Of a stretch of DNA of 64,000 bases, positions 1 to 10,771 are shown in pieces. Source of the DNA: Nelumbo lutea (lineage: Eukaryota; Streptophyta; Magnoliopsida; Proteales; Nelumbonaceae); the NCBI GenBank assembly GCA_022828595.1, contig JAKGHH010000005.1, positions 65,901,655 through 65,965,654 of the forward strand, given 5' to 3'. Below the pieces are notes generated by a model that was given only the letters and a program-made list of their open reading frames with translations, was not told where the DNA came from and ran no database searches. A program made the position numbers and the translations under genes. Positions within the stretch are counted from its first letter, which is position 1, and every line of letters begins with the position of its first letter.

Positions 1-606
1 GAATGCCTCTCTAGCCTCACACGTAGTGATTGACAGTACATTGCTGCATTTTGAGACTGAGAGTTCTCAATAACCATGTTTTGTTGTGAGTACTTGCAGT
101 GGACAAGTGATGCACCTAAGACAAGTCCAATCCTCATCCATGCTACAATTTGACATATCTCTGAAAGGACAAAAAAATTACACCTAAGAAAAGTGCAATC
201 CTCGTAACTTCTTTAAAGAAATTTTTTTGAAACGAAAATTCTTTAGAGAAAGAAAACCGTGGTAAATGTCAAGTGTCAACTTCTATAGTTTGTTTTGAAT
301 CTTGTCAAATAAGTGCAAAACAAAATGTGTGTGTATGTGAAGAGAGAGAGAGAGAGAGAAATGCTATGAATTCCCAAATAGAATCTCTAAGCAAGCCAAC
401 CCAAAATGATTGAACACATGTCTGCATTGTTATTGTTAATGGTGATATACAACAGAAAAAATTAAGAAGAAATTCTCAAGCAATTAACTACAAACACGAT
501 CCACCATATGAAAAACCTGCATGCTATGCTTCTCAGCTCATCATATACCTATATAAAGAATCCAACTACAGTTGAAAAGATTTCTCATTTTATGCATTGT
601 ATCACC
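1..606. other. Gene-free flank
   Basis: No coding exon, repeat domain or RNA gene was recognised here. The stretch is AT-rich. It holds a short GA microsatellite at about 340-359. Confidence 0.5.
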
Positions 607-1325
607 CATGGTTCATAACATCGATATTGATAAACATTTTGCCATGTGGAGTTGGAGAAATTTCAGTGATATTTCGCTAATCACTAAGATATTTCAAATC
701 AAACATCTAAAAAATCAGTAACGTTTTCTAGAATATTAAATAAGTTAATAAACCTTCAAGAGTTCATTAGAAAAAATATTATTGCACATTTAAGGCTCAA
801 AAAATCATAATAAAAAACTATATAAATCAAATAGGAAAAAATTAACCAATTGTTATAGGTACATTTCTCTTTGGCTCCCTTTTGGTCTTTAGCCATTTTC
901 TCTTCTTTATATATGTCAGTTGCTTGTCATTTTAATGTCTTTGTTGCACTCTATGATTAGATTGAAAATACTCCTTTGTAGTTATATGCATTTATAATTT
1001 TCATTTGAATTGTAGTGCTTTAGCAAGTGAATCGTATCAAAGGTAGTAAACCAATTATCCAATCACTAATTCCCTGTTGTTTCTTTTAGGAAATATTTAA
1101 AAAGAAATAATGATGATTTTAATAAAATATTGAAAAGTTTTTTACTAATATTCTAAAATTTTAAACTTTATATAGTCTATCAATGAAATCTGGAATATTG
1201 ATGATATATCAGAGCAAAATGTCAGGGATATTTGAAAAAAAAATCCTGGAAGGTTTCGTATCACCACCTAGCAAAATGGGATATATCGGGTTTATTTGCC
1301 AAATTTGACAATATTGCAAACCATG
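607..1325. mobile_element. hAT-like miniature inverted-repeat element
   Basis: A 719-bp non-coding element starts CATGGTTCATAACATCGATA and ends GCAAACCATG. The ends are imperfect inverted repeats. It is flanked on both sides by an exact 8-bp direct repeat, GTATCACC (599-606 and 1326-1333). An 8-bp duplication is the mark of hAT transposases. There is no transposase, so it is non-autonomous. The AT-rich middle may hold a further insertion. Confidence 0.75.
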
Positions 1326-1333
1326 GTATCACC

Positions 1334-1582
1334 ACAGCTAATAGATAAAAATTATATAGATGCCTGTCCTCATTCACTTATTATAGATAGAGAACATATT
1401 ATATAATAGAGCTGATGAAAGTACTCAAAAACTATAAATTATAAGAGACTATTAAGCCAAGATTGATACTTTGCAGGGTGTTCAGTTAGTGATTCATCTT
1501 TAGTGCAGTTCTTTTGGAAAAACGAGGCCTAACTTTTTTGAATATGAAAAAAGAGTGTTGATCAGATGGATATAATTAAAAG
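1334..1582. other. Intergenic DNA without recognised feature
   Basis: AT-rich sequence between the hAT-like element and the LINE tail. Nothing recognised. Confidence 0.5.
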
Positions 1583-2710
1583 ATTTTTTTTATCAATAAA
1601 ACAGCATTCGTTCGTTGAGATAAAACTATAAAATACAGGGAGAGATAAACTCTCTTAGCTCTCCCAAAAAGAAGAAAGATTATAACATTGCCCAAAAAAC
1701 TGATTTCTTCCCACCCCTTGTTTATTCAGACAATCAGCAAAGGAGTAAGCATCTCTTTTCACCCACTGAAAGTATGACCTCTATGTCTTCTGGCAAATTC
1801 CTAATGTTCATAAATGAAAACCCACCACCTATGTCCTCCTCTTTCTGCAGCCAATTAATAACCTAGAGTCCTCTTCAATTACCAATTTACAAATAGACAA
1901 TACCTTGGCTTTTTGCACACTTTCCAATATAGCCATTATTTCAGCTCTTAAAGAGTCTCCAACACCAATTGGACCTCAAAACGGAGCAATAACTCTCCTC
2001 TCCTCATCCCTTAACACCCCCCCCACCCAATGCCGGACTCGAAATTCACACTTGGGTTTTCTTCATTGCTACCAACGAAATTCAGCTTTATGAAACCCTC
2101 GCTAGGTGGGGACCAAGATGGCATAACAACCTTACAAGAAGAAAAACAAGCAATTTCAAACCACTTTTAGTAAAGTCATCAAAAAGTTTCAAGGACTTAA
2201 CCCAGTGGATCACCCTAGATCTCAATCAAGGAGCCCATGCTCCTCTTAACTCCTGAAAAGATTCTTTGATTTCTTTATCCCCTTATCATCCGATAAATAG
2301 CCGCCCTTGTACATCTCCAAAGGGTTCTCCCCCTCTTCTTTGGCAGGCTAACAAAGTTAGAAGCAAACAGGTTTTGTTGAAGCAGTGATGAGACAAAACC
2401 TAATTCTGACTCACGGAAACCTCTTCTAAAGCCCAGGTCCCACTAAAGTCTAGACCTTAGATTAGAAAGATCCAAAAAAAAAGGAAGAGATCGGTTCACC
2501 CCTACGGTTTGATAATGCAAAAAGACATGGGAATTGATCCTTCAGGGATGAACTACCCAACCAGATATGCTCCCAGAATTTAACAAGATTCCCAAGGTTA
2601 GGGTATACTTGATAAAAGGCAAAAAAAAGATGGAAGTATGGCGTGAATAGATTTCTATGGAGAAGCTCTTGTATTCCTAGTTTGAATTCCAAAGAGTTTG
2701 TCTCTATAAA
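1583..2710 (-). mobile_element. L1: 5'-truncated L1-like LINE
   Basis: The copy reads on the minus strand, with its 3' end at the left, marked by a T run near 1583-1590. Translation of the minus strand over about 1740-2060 gives an RNase H-like domain (GDSLRAEIMAILE, then VIEEDSR), followed by the usual ADCLNKQGV-like C-terminal motif. An upstream piece (2462-2692) reads KFWEHIWLG and LKDQFPCLF, typical of the region between reverse transcriptase and zf-RVT in plant LINE ORF2. Frameshifts and stops show it is dead. The right border is not exact. Confidence 0.75.
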
Positions 2711-2899
2711 TTGACAATCTCTACAACCATTTTTCCAACAAGATTGTATTTCTTTCTTGAATGTTCTCAGTTCCTATGTCACCATACTTCTTATTCCTGT
2801 AGACGACTTCTCAACTTACCCTATGATCATTTTTACTCTCCCCTGGCTCCAAAAATTAACAAATCTATTTTGAAGAATGACTATTTCTTGGGAATGCTT

Positions 2900-3540
2900 T
2901 CATTTAGACAATGGCACGACCTGGCAGCCTGGCACAGGCGCTGACCTGGCGACCTGCAAGACGTGCTCAGCGACAAATTCAGCATGCATATTCAAACACT
3001 CCAACGATCCTTGAAAGTTAGTCCACGTGCCAAACGATCAGGAGGGTGGTCAACATGCATGGCGGTTACCTTAGCAAATCTTGGACCACTTGACGACTTC
3101 TCAGAAATCTCAGATATGGTGCGTGAAGCCCACGCCAAATAATGCCTATATAAAGACACCAACCCCAATGACATGGGGGGAAAATAAGCATTTTCTAGCT
3201 CTCATGCTTTATGATTTTTAGCTCGCAGTCTACTATGAGAGTACTGACTTAAGCATCGGAGCGACCTTGCTAATTAGCCACCACAGGTCCTCTGACATTA
3301 GTTCCTCGCAGGTTTCTAAAGAACGACGAATCTCAACAATCAATCTAACTCGGCACTCTAGCCAATTCGTCACTTAACCTGCCTAGCTTAGCCCAATCAG
3401 CTCTTCATCTAACCTACCTAGCTCGACCCAGTCAATTCGGCACCTAACCTGCCCAGCTCGACCCAGTTAACTCGACACCAAATCTGCCCCCATCTCAGAC
3501 CAAATAACGAGGTACTTAGCACAAAAAATTGATTCATCAG
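2900..3540 (+). repeat. Probable solo LTR
   Basis: This block is richer in GC than its surroundings. It has a TATA-like CTATATAAAG at about 3146, then a stretch similar in style to the U3/R part of Tat-type gypsy LTRs, and ends in ATTGATTCATCA. About three imperfect 35-bp repeats lie at 3370-3478, sharing CTAGCTCGACCCAGT. No internal retrotransposon domains adjoin it and I found no convincing target duplication, so the limits are approximate. It could be a truncated LTR instead. Confidence 0.45.
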
Positions 3541-3859
3541 AATCAATCAAATTAAAAAGCCGTTACATACATATAAAATCCAAGTGAAATAACCATGTGG
3601 TAAGATCACCAAGCAGAAACAACACAAAATAACTCTTTGTGACTTTACTTGTTTTTTCTTTCTTTTTTAGCATCAAACAAATTAGTTACAAAGAAAAAAT
3701 GAAGATATTCGAAAGGGAATAAAACCCTATTATTCATTAGTTCAAAGAAACTCAAGAAGACTCCAAAATAGGGATGCCATCAAAGCCCTCAAGTTCTTTA
3801 AGATATAAAAGAACAAATTGAGGGCAAAGGAGCTAATAACTGTCAGTGTTCTGAAACAG
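3541..3859. other. Intergenic DNA without recognised feature
   Basis: AT-rich sequence between the probable LTR and the LINE at its right. Nothing coding was recognised. Confidence 0.4.
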
Positions 3860-4303
3860 GTAAGGCTCATTTTGTAGGGTGCACCCAACCTGAACCCATG
3901 TGCACTCAAATGGATTCTTTGCCATGTTTTGATTCACCCCTCTCAACCAGATTAGCTTTTGATAGCAATCTATAACCATCCTGACCGAAGACAGCAAAAC
4001 AATACGTGGTCGGAGCTCCAAGTAGTTATATGGACAAACCCTGATGGGAGACTTTAATGCAGTATTGGAATACAACGGAAAACAAGGGGCAGACCGTTAA
4101 ATAGTCGGAAAATGGAGGCTTTCAAAAATATCGTTCAAGCCTGTTGCATGATGGATCTGGGTTACAGTGGACAACACTTCACTTGGACCAATGGCAATGG
4201 GCAGCAGGGGTTGAGGAACGTCAAGGCGAGACTGAATTGAGAGCATTGGCTAATCCCGAGTGGCGCACTACTTTCCCAAATGCAGAAATCGTTCATCTCC
4301 CTA

Positions 4304-4480
4304 TAATTTACGAGACCGGATCTGCTCTCGCACGGGCTCACATGCACATCCACCGTGCATTAGAAACATCTCTCGTACTTATAGGTTATTATTCACGGGA
4401 GATGTTCCCAATGCATGATGGATGTATATGTGAGGCGCCCCTGTGTGTGGAGCAGCAGATCCCGTTCCTAACTTATTCGG
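4304..4480. mobile_element. Palindromic miniature element, GGGAGATGTTCCCAAT family
   Basis: This insert interrupts the LINE endonuclease reading between VHLP and SDHYP. It is a near-perfect hairpin. GGATCTGCT on the left pairs with AGCAGATCC on the right. CTCACATGCACATCCACCG pairs with the later GATGTATATGTGAGG. AACATCTCTCG pairs with CGGGAGATGTT. Related copies occur at 9408-9593 and twice near 22.0-22.3 kb. It encodes nothing. Confidence 0.65.
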
Positions 4481-4627
4481 ACCACTATCCAATCATCTTG
4501 GACACCTAGGGTAATCTTTCTCTGAGGTAGTTAAAGAGGCATGGAAAAACCCTATTGGCTTCGTCGGTTATTTCTATTTTTAATAACGCCACAAATGCTC
4601 TCCCCTCTCAAGAAAAGATTAATATTA

Positions 4628-5213
4628 GGAAAGGGTGTTCATGAAAAATCGAAATATCGAATCTTAAAATGTGATTTAATTGAATTGATCAGTTCGGTTT
4701 TTGTTTAGAATTTTTAAAAAATCGAAGGGCCGGTTCAGTTTTCGACTAACTAAAAAACTAGTGGTTAATTAAATCGACCGGTATATATATTTATATGTAT
4801 ATTTTATATACATTTTTAAAATATGTCACATATTTTCTATATATTATATATAAATATATATTTATTTTATATATATATATATATATATATAAATATATAC
4901 TTATATTATATTTATAATAATCCATTTATAAATATATTATATATTATATAATATATTTTTAAAATATTTGTAATATATTATATATCATTTATTATTTATA
5001 ATATAATATTATACATATATTTATATAATATATATTATAAATATAAAAAAAATAAAAAAATCAAAGAATCGAACCGGTCAAAAACCAAAATTGATGGATC
5101 AATTAACCGATGGTACCAGTTCGATTTTGATTTGAATAAATGAAAAAACCAGTACCACCGGTTTGATTTGCAAAATATGCCCATGATTCGATTAACCAAA
5201 TTGTGGACACCCC
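4628..5213. mobile_element. AT-rich element with TA target duplication (copy 1)
   Basis: The right end reads GTGGACACCCC followed by TA. The left end is degraded: TA, then GGAAAGGGTGTTCAT. Subterminal GGTTAA/TTAACC and CCGGT motifs point inward, and the centre (4780-5040) is almost pure A and T. The ends, the TA flanks and the subterminal motifs match the elements at 9911, 10962 and 62254. Confidence 0.65.
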
Positions 5214-6395
5214 TAATCTTAAGAAGATTGGAAGGCATCCAACACTACCCGGAGACTAGGCCTTCCCGGTTTTTATCCAAATTACAAGTTGACCTTTAGA
5301 ATGAGTATTATAGTATGAAAGAGATATTTTGGAATCAAAGAGCAAAGGCTAACTGGTTGGAATGGGAATCTAAATACAAAATTTTTCCACACATTAGCCA
5401 CCAAAAGAAACCATATCAACAAAATTATTTTAAAACCTTATACTCTTCCTCCATATTTATGGGTCTGGTAACCCTCTCTTACACCCCATTATAGAAAATT
5501 TATCCAGGGATTTGGAACTCGGGTTTCATCAAGTCTCGGCTCATGAAATAAAAGAAACCGTTCGGTCTCTTCCCAATAACGAGAGTCTGCGACCTGATGG
5601 TATCACTGCTGAATTTCTAAAGAAATATTGGCACATAGTGGAGTCGTCCTTTACTGGGGCTGTGAAGGAATGTTTGAAACGGGGAAATTCCAACTAATTT
5701 CAACCAAACAGCTTTAGTGTTGATCCCCAAAATTTCCAATCCCAAATCCATGAGTCAATTCCTCTCCATTGGTCTTTGCAATCGATTTATAAAGTGATTG
5801 CAAAATCATCTGGCGAGGTTGAAGCCATTACTCCCTCAAATCATTTCGCCTAATCTAATCAGCTTAGGAGTAATGTAATAATATATTCTACATGAAGTCA
5901 TTAATTCATTTATAAAGAAAAAAAAAAGTAGAGAAGATTATTTGGGCATCAAAGCTTATGACAAAATTGAATGCCTTTTATTCATGAAACCTTAAATGTG
6001 CTGGTATCCCTCCTATGTAGACTAAGCTGATTAGGAGTTGCATCACAACCACATCTGAATCACTGTTACATTCAATGCCACCAATCTCAACTCCTTTAAT
6101 CCCTCCAGAGGTTTCCGTCAGGTCTCTCCCCCTACATCTTCTTATTGGAAACCCTTTCCGATCTCCTCAATCAAGAGGTGCATAATGGCCGTATAACTCC
6201 CCTTAAAACATCTAGAAATGGGCCCACCCTACCCCATATCTTTTATGCTGATAGCCTGCTCATTTTTATGAAGGCTTCCAACACCCATCTAAACAACCTG
6301 TGAGCTGTGATCAATACTCGGAGAACGTTCTCATTTTGGATTTTGAAACGGAGAAATTTGTTTAATGGGATTTGATTTCTATTGATCAAGAATAC

Positions 6396-6927
6396 CATGT
6401 TTATTTTTCATATTAATATGGGGACTAGGAAAAGTTTATTTTCCTAGGTATTCATCTCCTAGGTGGGTAAATAACTTTCCCACCAATGAGTAAAGTTACT
6501 CACACTTGAATGGGACAAAAATACCCCTTTAATAATTGATTTTTATGACTAAAATGATCATTATCTTATTTACCTGAGAAATAAAAGAATTTACCTGGAT
6601 AAGTGTTTTCTAGGAAAAGCTTACCATGGTTTTTAAAACCAACTTGGAGACCGAATTGGTCAGGGGGTCCGGTTATTGGGTCAAACGGTCGTCCCCTTCT
6701 AACAAAAAAAATTAAAAATTAAAAAATGAAAATCGGTCAAAATCGTTCGAACGGTTAGCCACTTGGGTCAGCAGTTCGTTGACCAAAATCAATGATTTTT
6801 ATGGAAAATCTGGTTTTGGAAAAAACCGGAACCACTCAGGTGACCGATCCAATTTTGAAAACTATAAAACTTACCTAAATAATTACATTTACTTGAATAA
6901 ATAATTTATCGAAAAACAAACGAGGCC
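6396..6927. mobile_element. Miniature element resembling PIF/Harbinger ends
   Basis: It lies in the LINE reverse transcriptase region, with TAC on both sides (6393-6395 and 6928-6930). The right end, GAAAAACAAACGAGGCC, is the complement of the GGCCT-GTTTG-type ends of Tourist elements. The left end is weaker. The body has GGTAAGT/ACTTACC-like pieces also seen at 49642-50031. A hAT-like element sits inside it. Confidence 0.5.
6625..6866. mobile_element. hAT-like miniature element nested in a Harbinger-like element
   Basis: The ends CATGGTTTTTAAAACC and GGAATT-like TTTTGAAAACTATA are imperfect inverted repeats. The flanks AAGCTTAC (6617-6624) and AAACTTAC (6867-6874) are an 8-bp duplication with one mismatch. 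The inside has repeated GGTCAA / GACCG words and no reading frame of interest. Confidence 0.6.
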
Positions 6928-6977
6928 TACTTCTGTAAAGCCATCGGGTGAAATCATAAATTTCTCCAAAATCTTTA

Positions 6978-7466
6978 TTGTTTTCGTCCAAAAATATTCA
7001 CCGCAGACGCACCCGTTTACTAGCTAGGAATTTGGGTGTGAGAGCCACCTATAAATGGGATAGATATCTCGGTCTTCTGGTTTTCAATTCGAGAGCTGAC
7101 AAAAAATACCTTCAATTCATGGTGGATCGGATGTACTCAAAATTGGTGGGTTGGAAAGCATCTTCTTTGAGCTCAGCGGGCAGAGATACCTTGGTGAAGG
7201 CTACTCTCTCTTCCATCTTGCATCATGCAATGCAGATTTTAAAAATCCCTAAAGCTTGGGATAAAATTATAAGGGACTTTTTGTGGGGTTCTAATAAAAA
7301 CGAAAAGAAAAATCATTTGATAGCTTGGAACAAAATTACCCAACCCAAAAATTCAGGGGGCTTAGGGATTAAGGATTTGGGTAATACTAACTTGGCATTC
7401 TTAACAAAGCTGGCCCGGGATTTGTTTGATAACCAATCTGAACTTTGGGCCAAGGTGCTTTCTTAG
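6978..7466 (+). pseudogene. LINE L2 ORF2 fragment, end of reverse transcriptase
   Basis: This is the longest open piece of the L2 LINE, 162 codons. It reads through the region behind the reverse transcriptase palm: YLGLLVFNSRADKKY, then DRMYSKLVGWKASSLSSAGR, then IIRDFLWGSNKNEKKNHLI and GGLGIKDLGNTNLAFLTKL. These are standard motifs of plant LINE ORF2. It stops at 7464-7466, and the same protein goes on downstream in broken frames up to the insert at 7815. The upstream side is cut by the Harbinger-like insertion. It is a dead remnant and not a host gene. Confidence 0.8.
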
Positions 7467-7814
7467 CAAGTACAGGAGGAACCGTGTGACTCTTGGATTT
7501 GGAAAGGGCTGATCAAAGGATTTGAAATATTGAAGGAGGGGCTAACAAAGGCCATTGGGGATTGGGATAAGAGCTCTAAACGAGGTCAGACTGCCAGGAC
7601 CCCTCCCACATGGCAATCTGGATAGAGTATGTGACATCTTATCTAACTAGGGGGGTTGGGATCTGTCAAGCATTGAGTCTCTAGCTCCCCAAAGTTACAA
7701 AGACCGGATTTTAGCCATACCAGTGAAAACAAGAAACCAAATAGGGGATTTTGGGGTGTGGTGGTCTAATACTAAAACCGGTAAGGTGCCACCTAAATCT
7801 GTCTATAATTTTTG

Positions 7815-8247
7815 GGAAATTTTCCAATTAGTATCCTTTAAAGTGTGACAATTTAGTACCCGATGTCGTACTCGAACTTTTAAAATGTGGCAATCCAGTA
7901 CTTATCATTAACTAGCTATTAACCAGTCGTTAAGTGGCATTTGAAAAAGACATAGATGCCCTTCAAGTGTCATATGTGACCCCAACTTTATTGAATAGAA
8001 GAGGCAAGGATTTTTGGCTGTTAATTTTTTATCAATGTTTGGATGCTTGATAAACAAAATTAGATGACACTCGAAGGGCATTTGTGGCTTTTTCAAATGC
8101 CACTTAACAGTTAGTTAACAGTAAGTAAACGACAAGTACTGGATTGTCACACTTTGAAAGTTCGAGTACTGAATTGTCACATTTTAAAGTTTGGGGACCA
8201 AAGTGACACTAGGCCTAAACTATAGGGTACTAATCAGGAATTTTTCC
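7815..8247. mobile_element. Long-inverted-repeat miniature element
   Basis: Left end GGAAATTTTCCAATTAGTA is the complement of the right end TACTAATCAGGAATTTTTCC. Complementarity continues inward (AGTGTGACAATT, GTACTCGAACTTT, GGCATTTGAAAAAG). Most of the element folds as one hairpin. It interrupts the LINE protein after SVYNF. Flanks ATAATTTTT and TAAATTTTT may be a worn 9-bp duplication. Confidence 0.65.
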
Positions 8248-8300
8248 TAAATTTTTAGATAACTCAAACCTAAACCCCCTAACAGCATTTTTAATCTCAT

Positions 8301-8495
8301 ATGATCAGTTCCTTGCCAACCCAGAGTCAAATTCTTCATGTGTTACTCCATCTTGGCAAGATTCCTGTAAGAGCCAATTTAATTAATAGAGGCCTTGTGA
8401 TCCCCACAAACTGTGAATTTTGTTCTCACAATTTGGACACCTTAGATCATCTTTTCAGGAATTGCGAGTTTAGTAGACAAGTTCGTACGTTATGA
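8301..8495 (+). pseudogene. LINE L2 zf-RVT domain fragment
   Basis: A 64-codon open stretch gives the zinc-binding reverse-transcriptase-associated domain of plant LINEs. It has LHLGKIPVRANLINRG and then CEFCSHNLDTLDHLFRNCEF, with paired cysteines and a histidine in the usual C-x2-C...H...C spacing. It lies between two DNA-element insertions and has no start codon of its own in the original ORF2. It is a piece of a dead transposon protein. Confidence 0.75.
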
Positions 8496-8503
8496 TTCAA
8501 CTA

Positions 8504-8985
8504 AGGGCTAATAGCATATAAGGGCAACTTTTGGGCCCTAATATCAATAAAAGTAATATTTAAAAAAAATAAAAAATAGGGTAACTTTTGAAAATTAATA
8601 TCAATAAAGGACAAAATCATTGTTCATCTTCTTCCTCTTACAGTCTATTCACCAACGCCACCGTCCACCGCTGCCTCCGGCAACATTGTCGGAGGTGGGC
8701 GGAGGCAAAGGCGGCACTGGTGATTATTTCTCTGCCCAACGCCGCCACCTTTGCCTCCGCCTCCAACAATGTTGTCAAAGGTGAGTGGAGACAAAGGCAG
8801 TGGCGATGCTGGTGGGCAGAGGTGGCGGCATTGGTGAATAGATTGCAAGAGGAAGAAGATGAACAATGATTTTGCCCTTTATTGATATTATCTTTTAAAA
8901 GTTATCATATTTTTTAAACTTTTTAAAAGACATTACTTTTACTGATATTAGGGCCCAAAAGTTGTCCTTATATGCTATTATCCCT
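8504..8985. mobile_element. Fold-back element with about 60-bp near-identical termini
   Basis: The first 60 bases and the complement of the last 60 differ at only a few places (AGGGCTAATAGCATATAAGG against AGGGATAATAGCATATAAGG). Direct repeats TCAACTA (8497-8503 and 8986-8992) flank it. Complementarity resumes inside: AATCATTGTTCATCTTCTTC near 8612 pairs with GAAGAAGATGAACAATGATT near 8850. The GC-rich centre (8650-8840) is also self-complementary. The two opposed reading frames across the centre are by-products of the palindrome. Confidence 0.75.
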
Positions 8986-9026
8986 TCAACTAATCTTGTC
9001 AATGCCATCCAAAATTCCCACTTACC

Positions 9027-9710
9027 TTGAAGGAGTGGCTGGAAACGAATCTCCAAAAACTTAGAGATAGAGAGCCTACTGGTTTTTGCTACACCATTTG
9101 GCTAATCTGGAATTCTGGAAACAAGAAAATTTTTAACAACAAAAACACAAGCCCCAACTCCCCGATATCTCTTGCATTCTCATATGTTGATAACTATACT
9201 GTTGCGCTTGAAGCTAACAAATTTATTGAGAACAGTGTCACCAACAAAATCTGGAAAGAGATCAGTTGGAAACCTCCAAACAATCATTGGATCAAACTCA
9301 ACATTGACGTTGCTGCCAAATGAAACAACGGTGGTGCGGCCATTAGTGGAATTCTGCGTGATCACTTGGGTAGAATGGAAAGACAGGTTTGATGCTTATA
9401 TTAACAGATATCACATCTCCGCCCCACAAGAGACTGCCCCACAACTCCCCACAAAACATTTCCGCCATGTATTGGGAACATCTCCGGATGATGACATCAC
9501 CAAGACTAGTACTATCATCAAAGATGTTCACAATACACGGTGGGATGTACTGTGGGGCGTTATGGGGCAGCTCCTAGTGGGACGGAGATGTGAACTCATA
9601 TTAGCAGTACTTAGGCTCCAAGAAGGTCTCAAGCTGGCATGGAATTTGGGACATCGAAGGATTATTCCGGAATTAGACTCTATCAACAATCCAACTTCTC
9701 AATTAAACTG
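9027..9710 (+). pseudogene. LINE L2 RNase H domain, broken
   Basis: The stretch opens with the linker typical of LINE ORF2 (TIWLIWNSGNKKIFNNK) and the start of RNase H (NNHWIKLNIDVAAK). The domain then shifts frame (GGAAISGILRDHLGRM near 9330), is interrupted by a palindromic insert at 9408-9593, and resumes as LRLQEGLKLAWNLGHRRI. A further conserved piece, EANQCVDFMVN, lies near 9770. Stops in all frames show it is not functional. Confidence 0.7.
9408..9593. mobile_element. Palindromic miniature element, GGGAGATGTTCCCAAT family
   Basis: CACATCTCCGCCCCAC on the left pairs with GTGGGACGGAGATGTG-like sequence on the right. Inside, TGTATTGGGAACATCTCC pairs with AAAGATGTTCACAATACA. It interrupts the RNase H domain of LINE L2. 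It is non-coding, and the core motif is shared with copies at 4304 and 22.0-22.3 kb. Confidence 0.65.
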
Positions 9711-9910
9711 ATAACATATCTTGGAGATTGAGTTAGCTAATCTATTGCTCCAAAGGAATCATTGTTACAGGGAAGCCAATTAATGCGTTGATTTCATGGT
9801 TAATCTTGCCTGAGCTTAAAAGAAAGATTCATGTTTTTTTATTCCCTCCGCCTCCAGGGATTTATCATCTTATTCTAGCAAATGCAATGGGGGCCTCTAC
9901 CTCAAGACTA

Positions 9911-10771
9911 GGGGTGCTCACAGTTTGGTTAACTGAATCGTGGGATATATTTTCAAACTGAATCGATCTGATCAGTTTTTTAAATATTCAAACCAAAATC
10001 GAACCAATGCAATCGACGGTTAACCAGTGGACCGGTTAACCGCAACTCGATTTTTCATTTTTTTTATGCAGTTAAAAAAAAACTAAAACGTCAGTGGTTG
10101 TTGTTGGTGCCGGACTGGTTGGTGTTGGTGGTTGTTGTCGATGCCGAACTGGTTGGTGCTGGTGTTGTCACTTGTCGGAGACACTGAGAGCCTGAGAGCT
10201 TGTCGAAGACACAAAGAGCAAAGGTGAGAGGAAGAAAAAAGAGATACAGAGATCAGCCCTTGCTTGCCGGCGAGGCGGCAACCGCCGGTGTTGCTGCTTG
10301 GTGCTGTCATGCCGGTGGTTGGCGCGGGCTGTGCGGCCGTCTGGAGTGGAGAATAGGAAGAGAAGAAGAAGAAGAAGATTGGAAGATAAGAGAAAACACA
10401 CACACACAGAGAGAATAGTAAAAAAAAAAGTCTATACTCGCAATATGGGGAAAAGACAAGAAAAATAAAAATTTGATTATTGGTGGGACTTTCAATGAAA
10501 GTTCAAATTTTAAAAGAAAGGCTAAAAGTCTCCTAATTCTTTTATTCGGTTGTTAAAAAAATAAAAAAATATAGTATATAATATATATATTACTGTATAT
10601 ATATCGATCGGTTCGATTAACCGCTTGTTTTTTTAAATAGTTAACCGAAACAGAACCAAAATTAGCGGTTTTTTAAGAATATCAAACTGAAACCGAACTG
10701 ACTAATTTGGTTAACCAATTTTTCGGTTCGGTTTTGGTCACTTCGGCTTTTCGGTTTTTCTTGCTCACCCC
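9911..10771. mobile_element. AT-rich element with TA target duplication (copy 2), GC-rich insert
   Basis: Perfect 10-bp ends GGGGTGCTCA and TGCTCACCCC (one base offset) lie between TA dinucleotides at 9909-9910 and 10772-10773. Subterminal GGTTAAC words are frequent on both sides. Unlike the other copies, the middle (10085-10420) is GC-rich with GTTGGTGTTGGTGG and GAAGAAGAAG runs. Reading frames there look like low-complexity translation and are not called as genes. Confidence 0.7.

Noticed and set aside
8588..8869. Opposed 73- and 93-codon frames
   Set aside because: They are products of the palindromic centre of the fold-back element.
10083..10407. Overlapping reading frames on both strands in GC-rich DNA
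   Set aside because: Low-complexity translation of repeats inside a TA-flanked element, with no start context or homology that I recognise.
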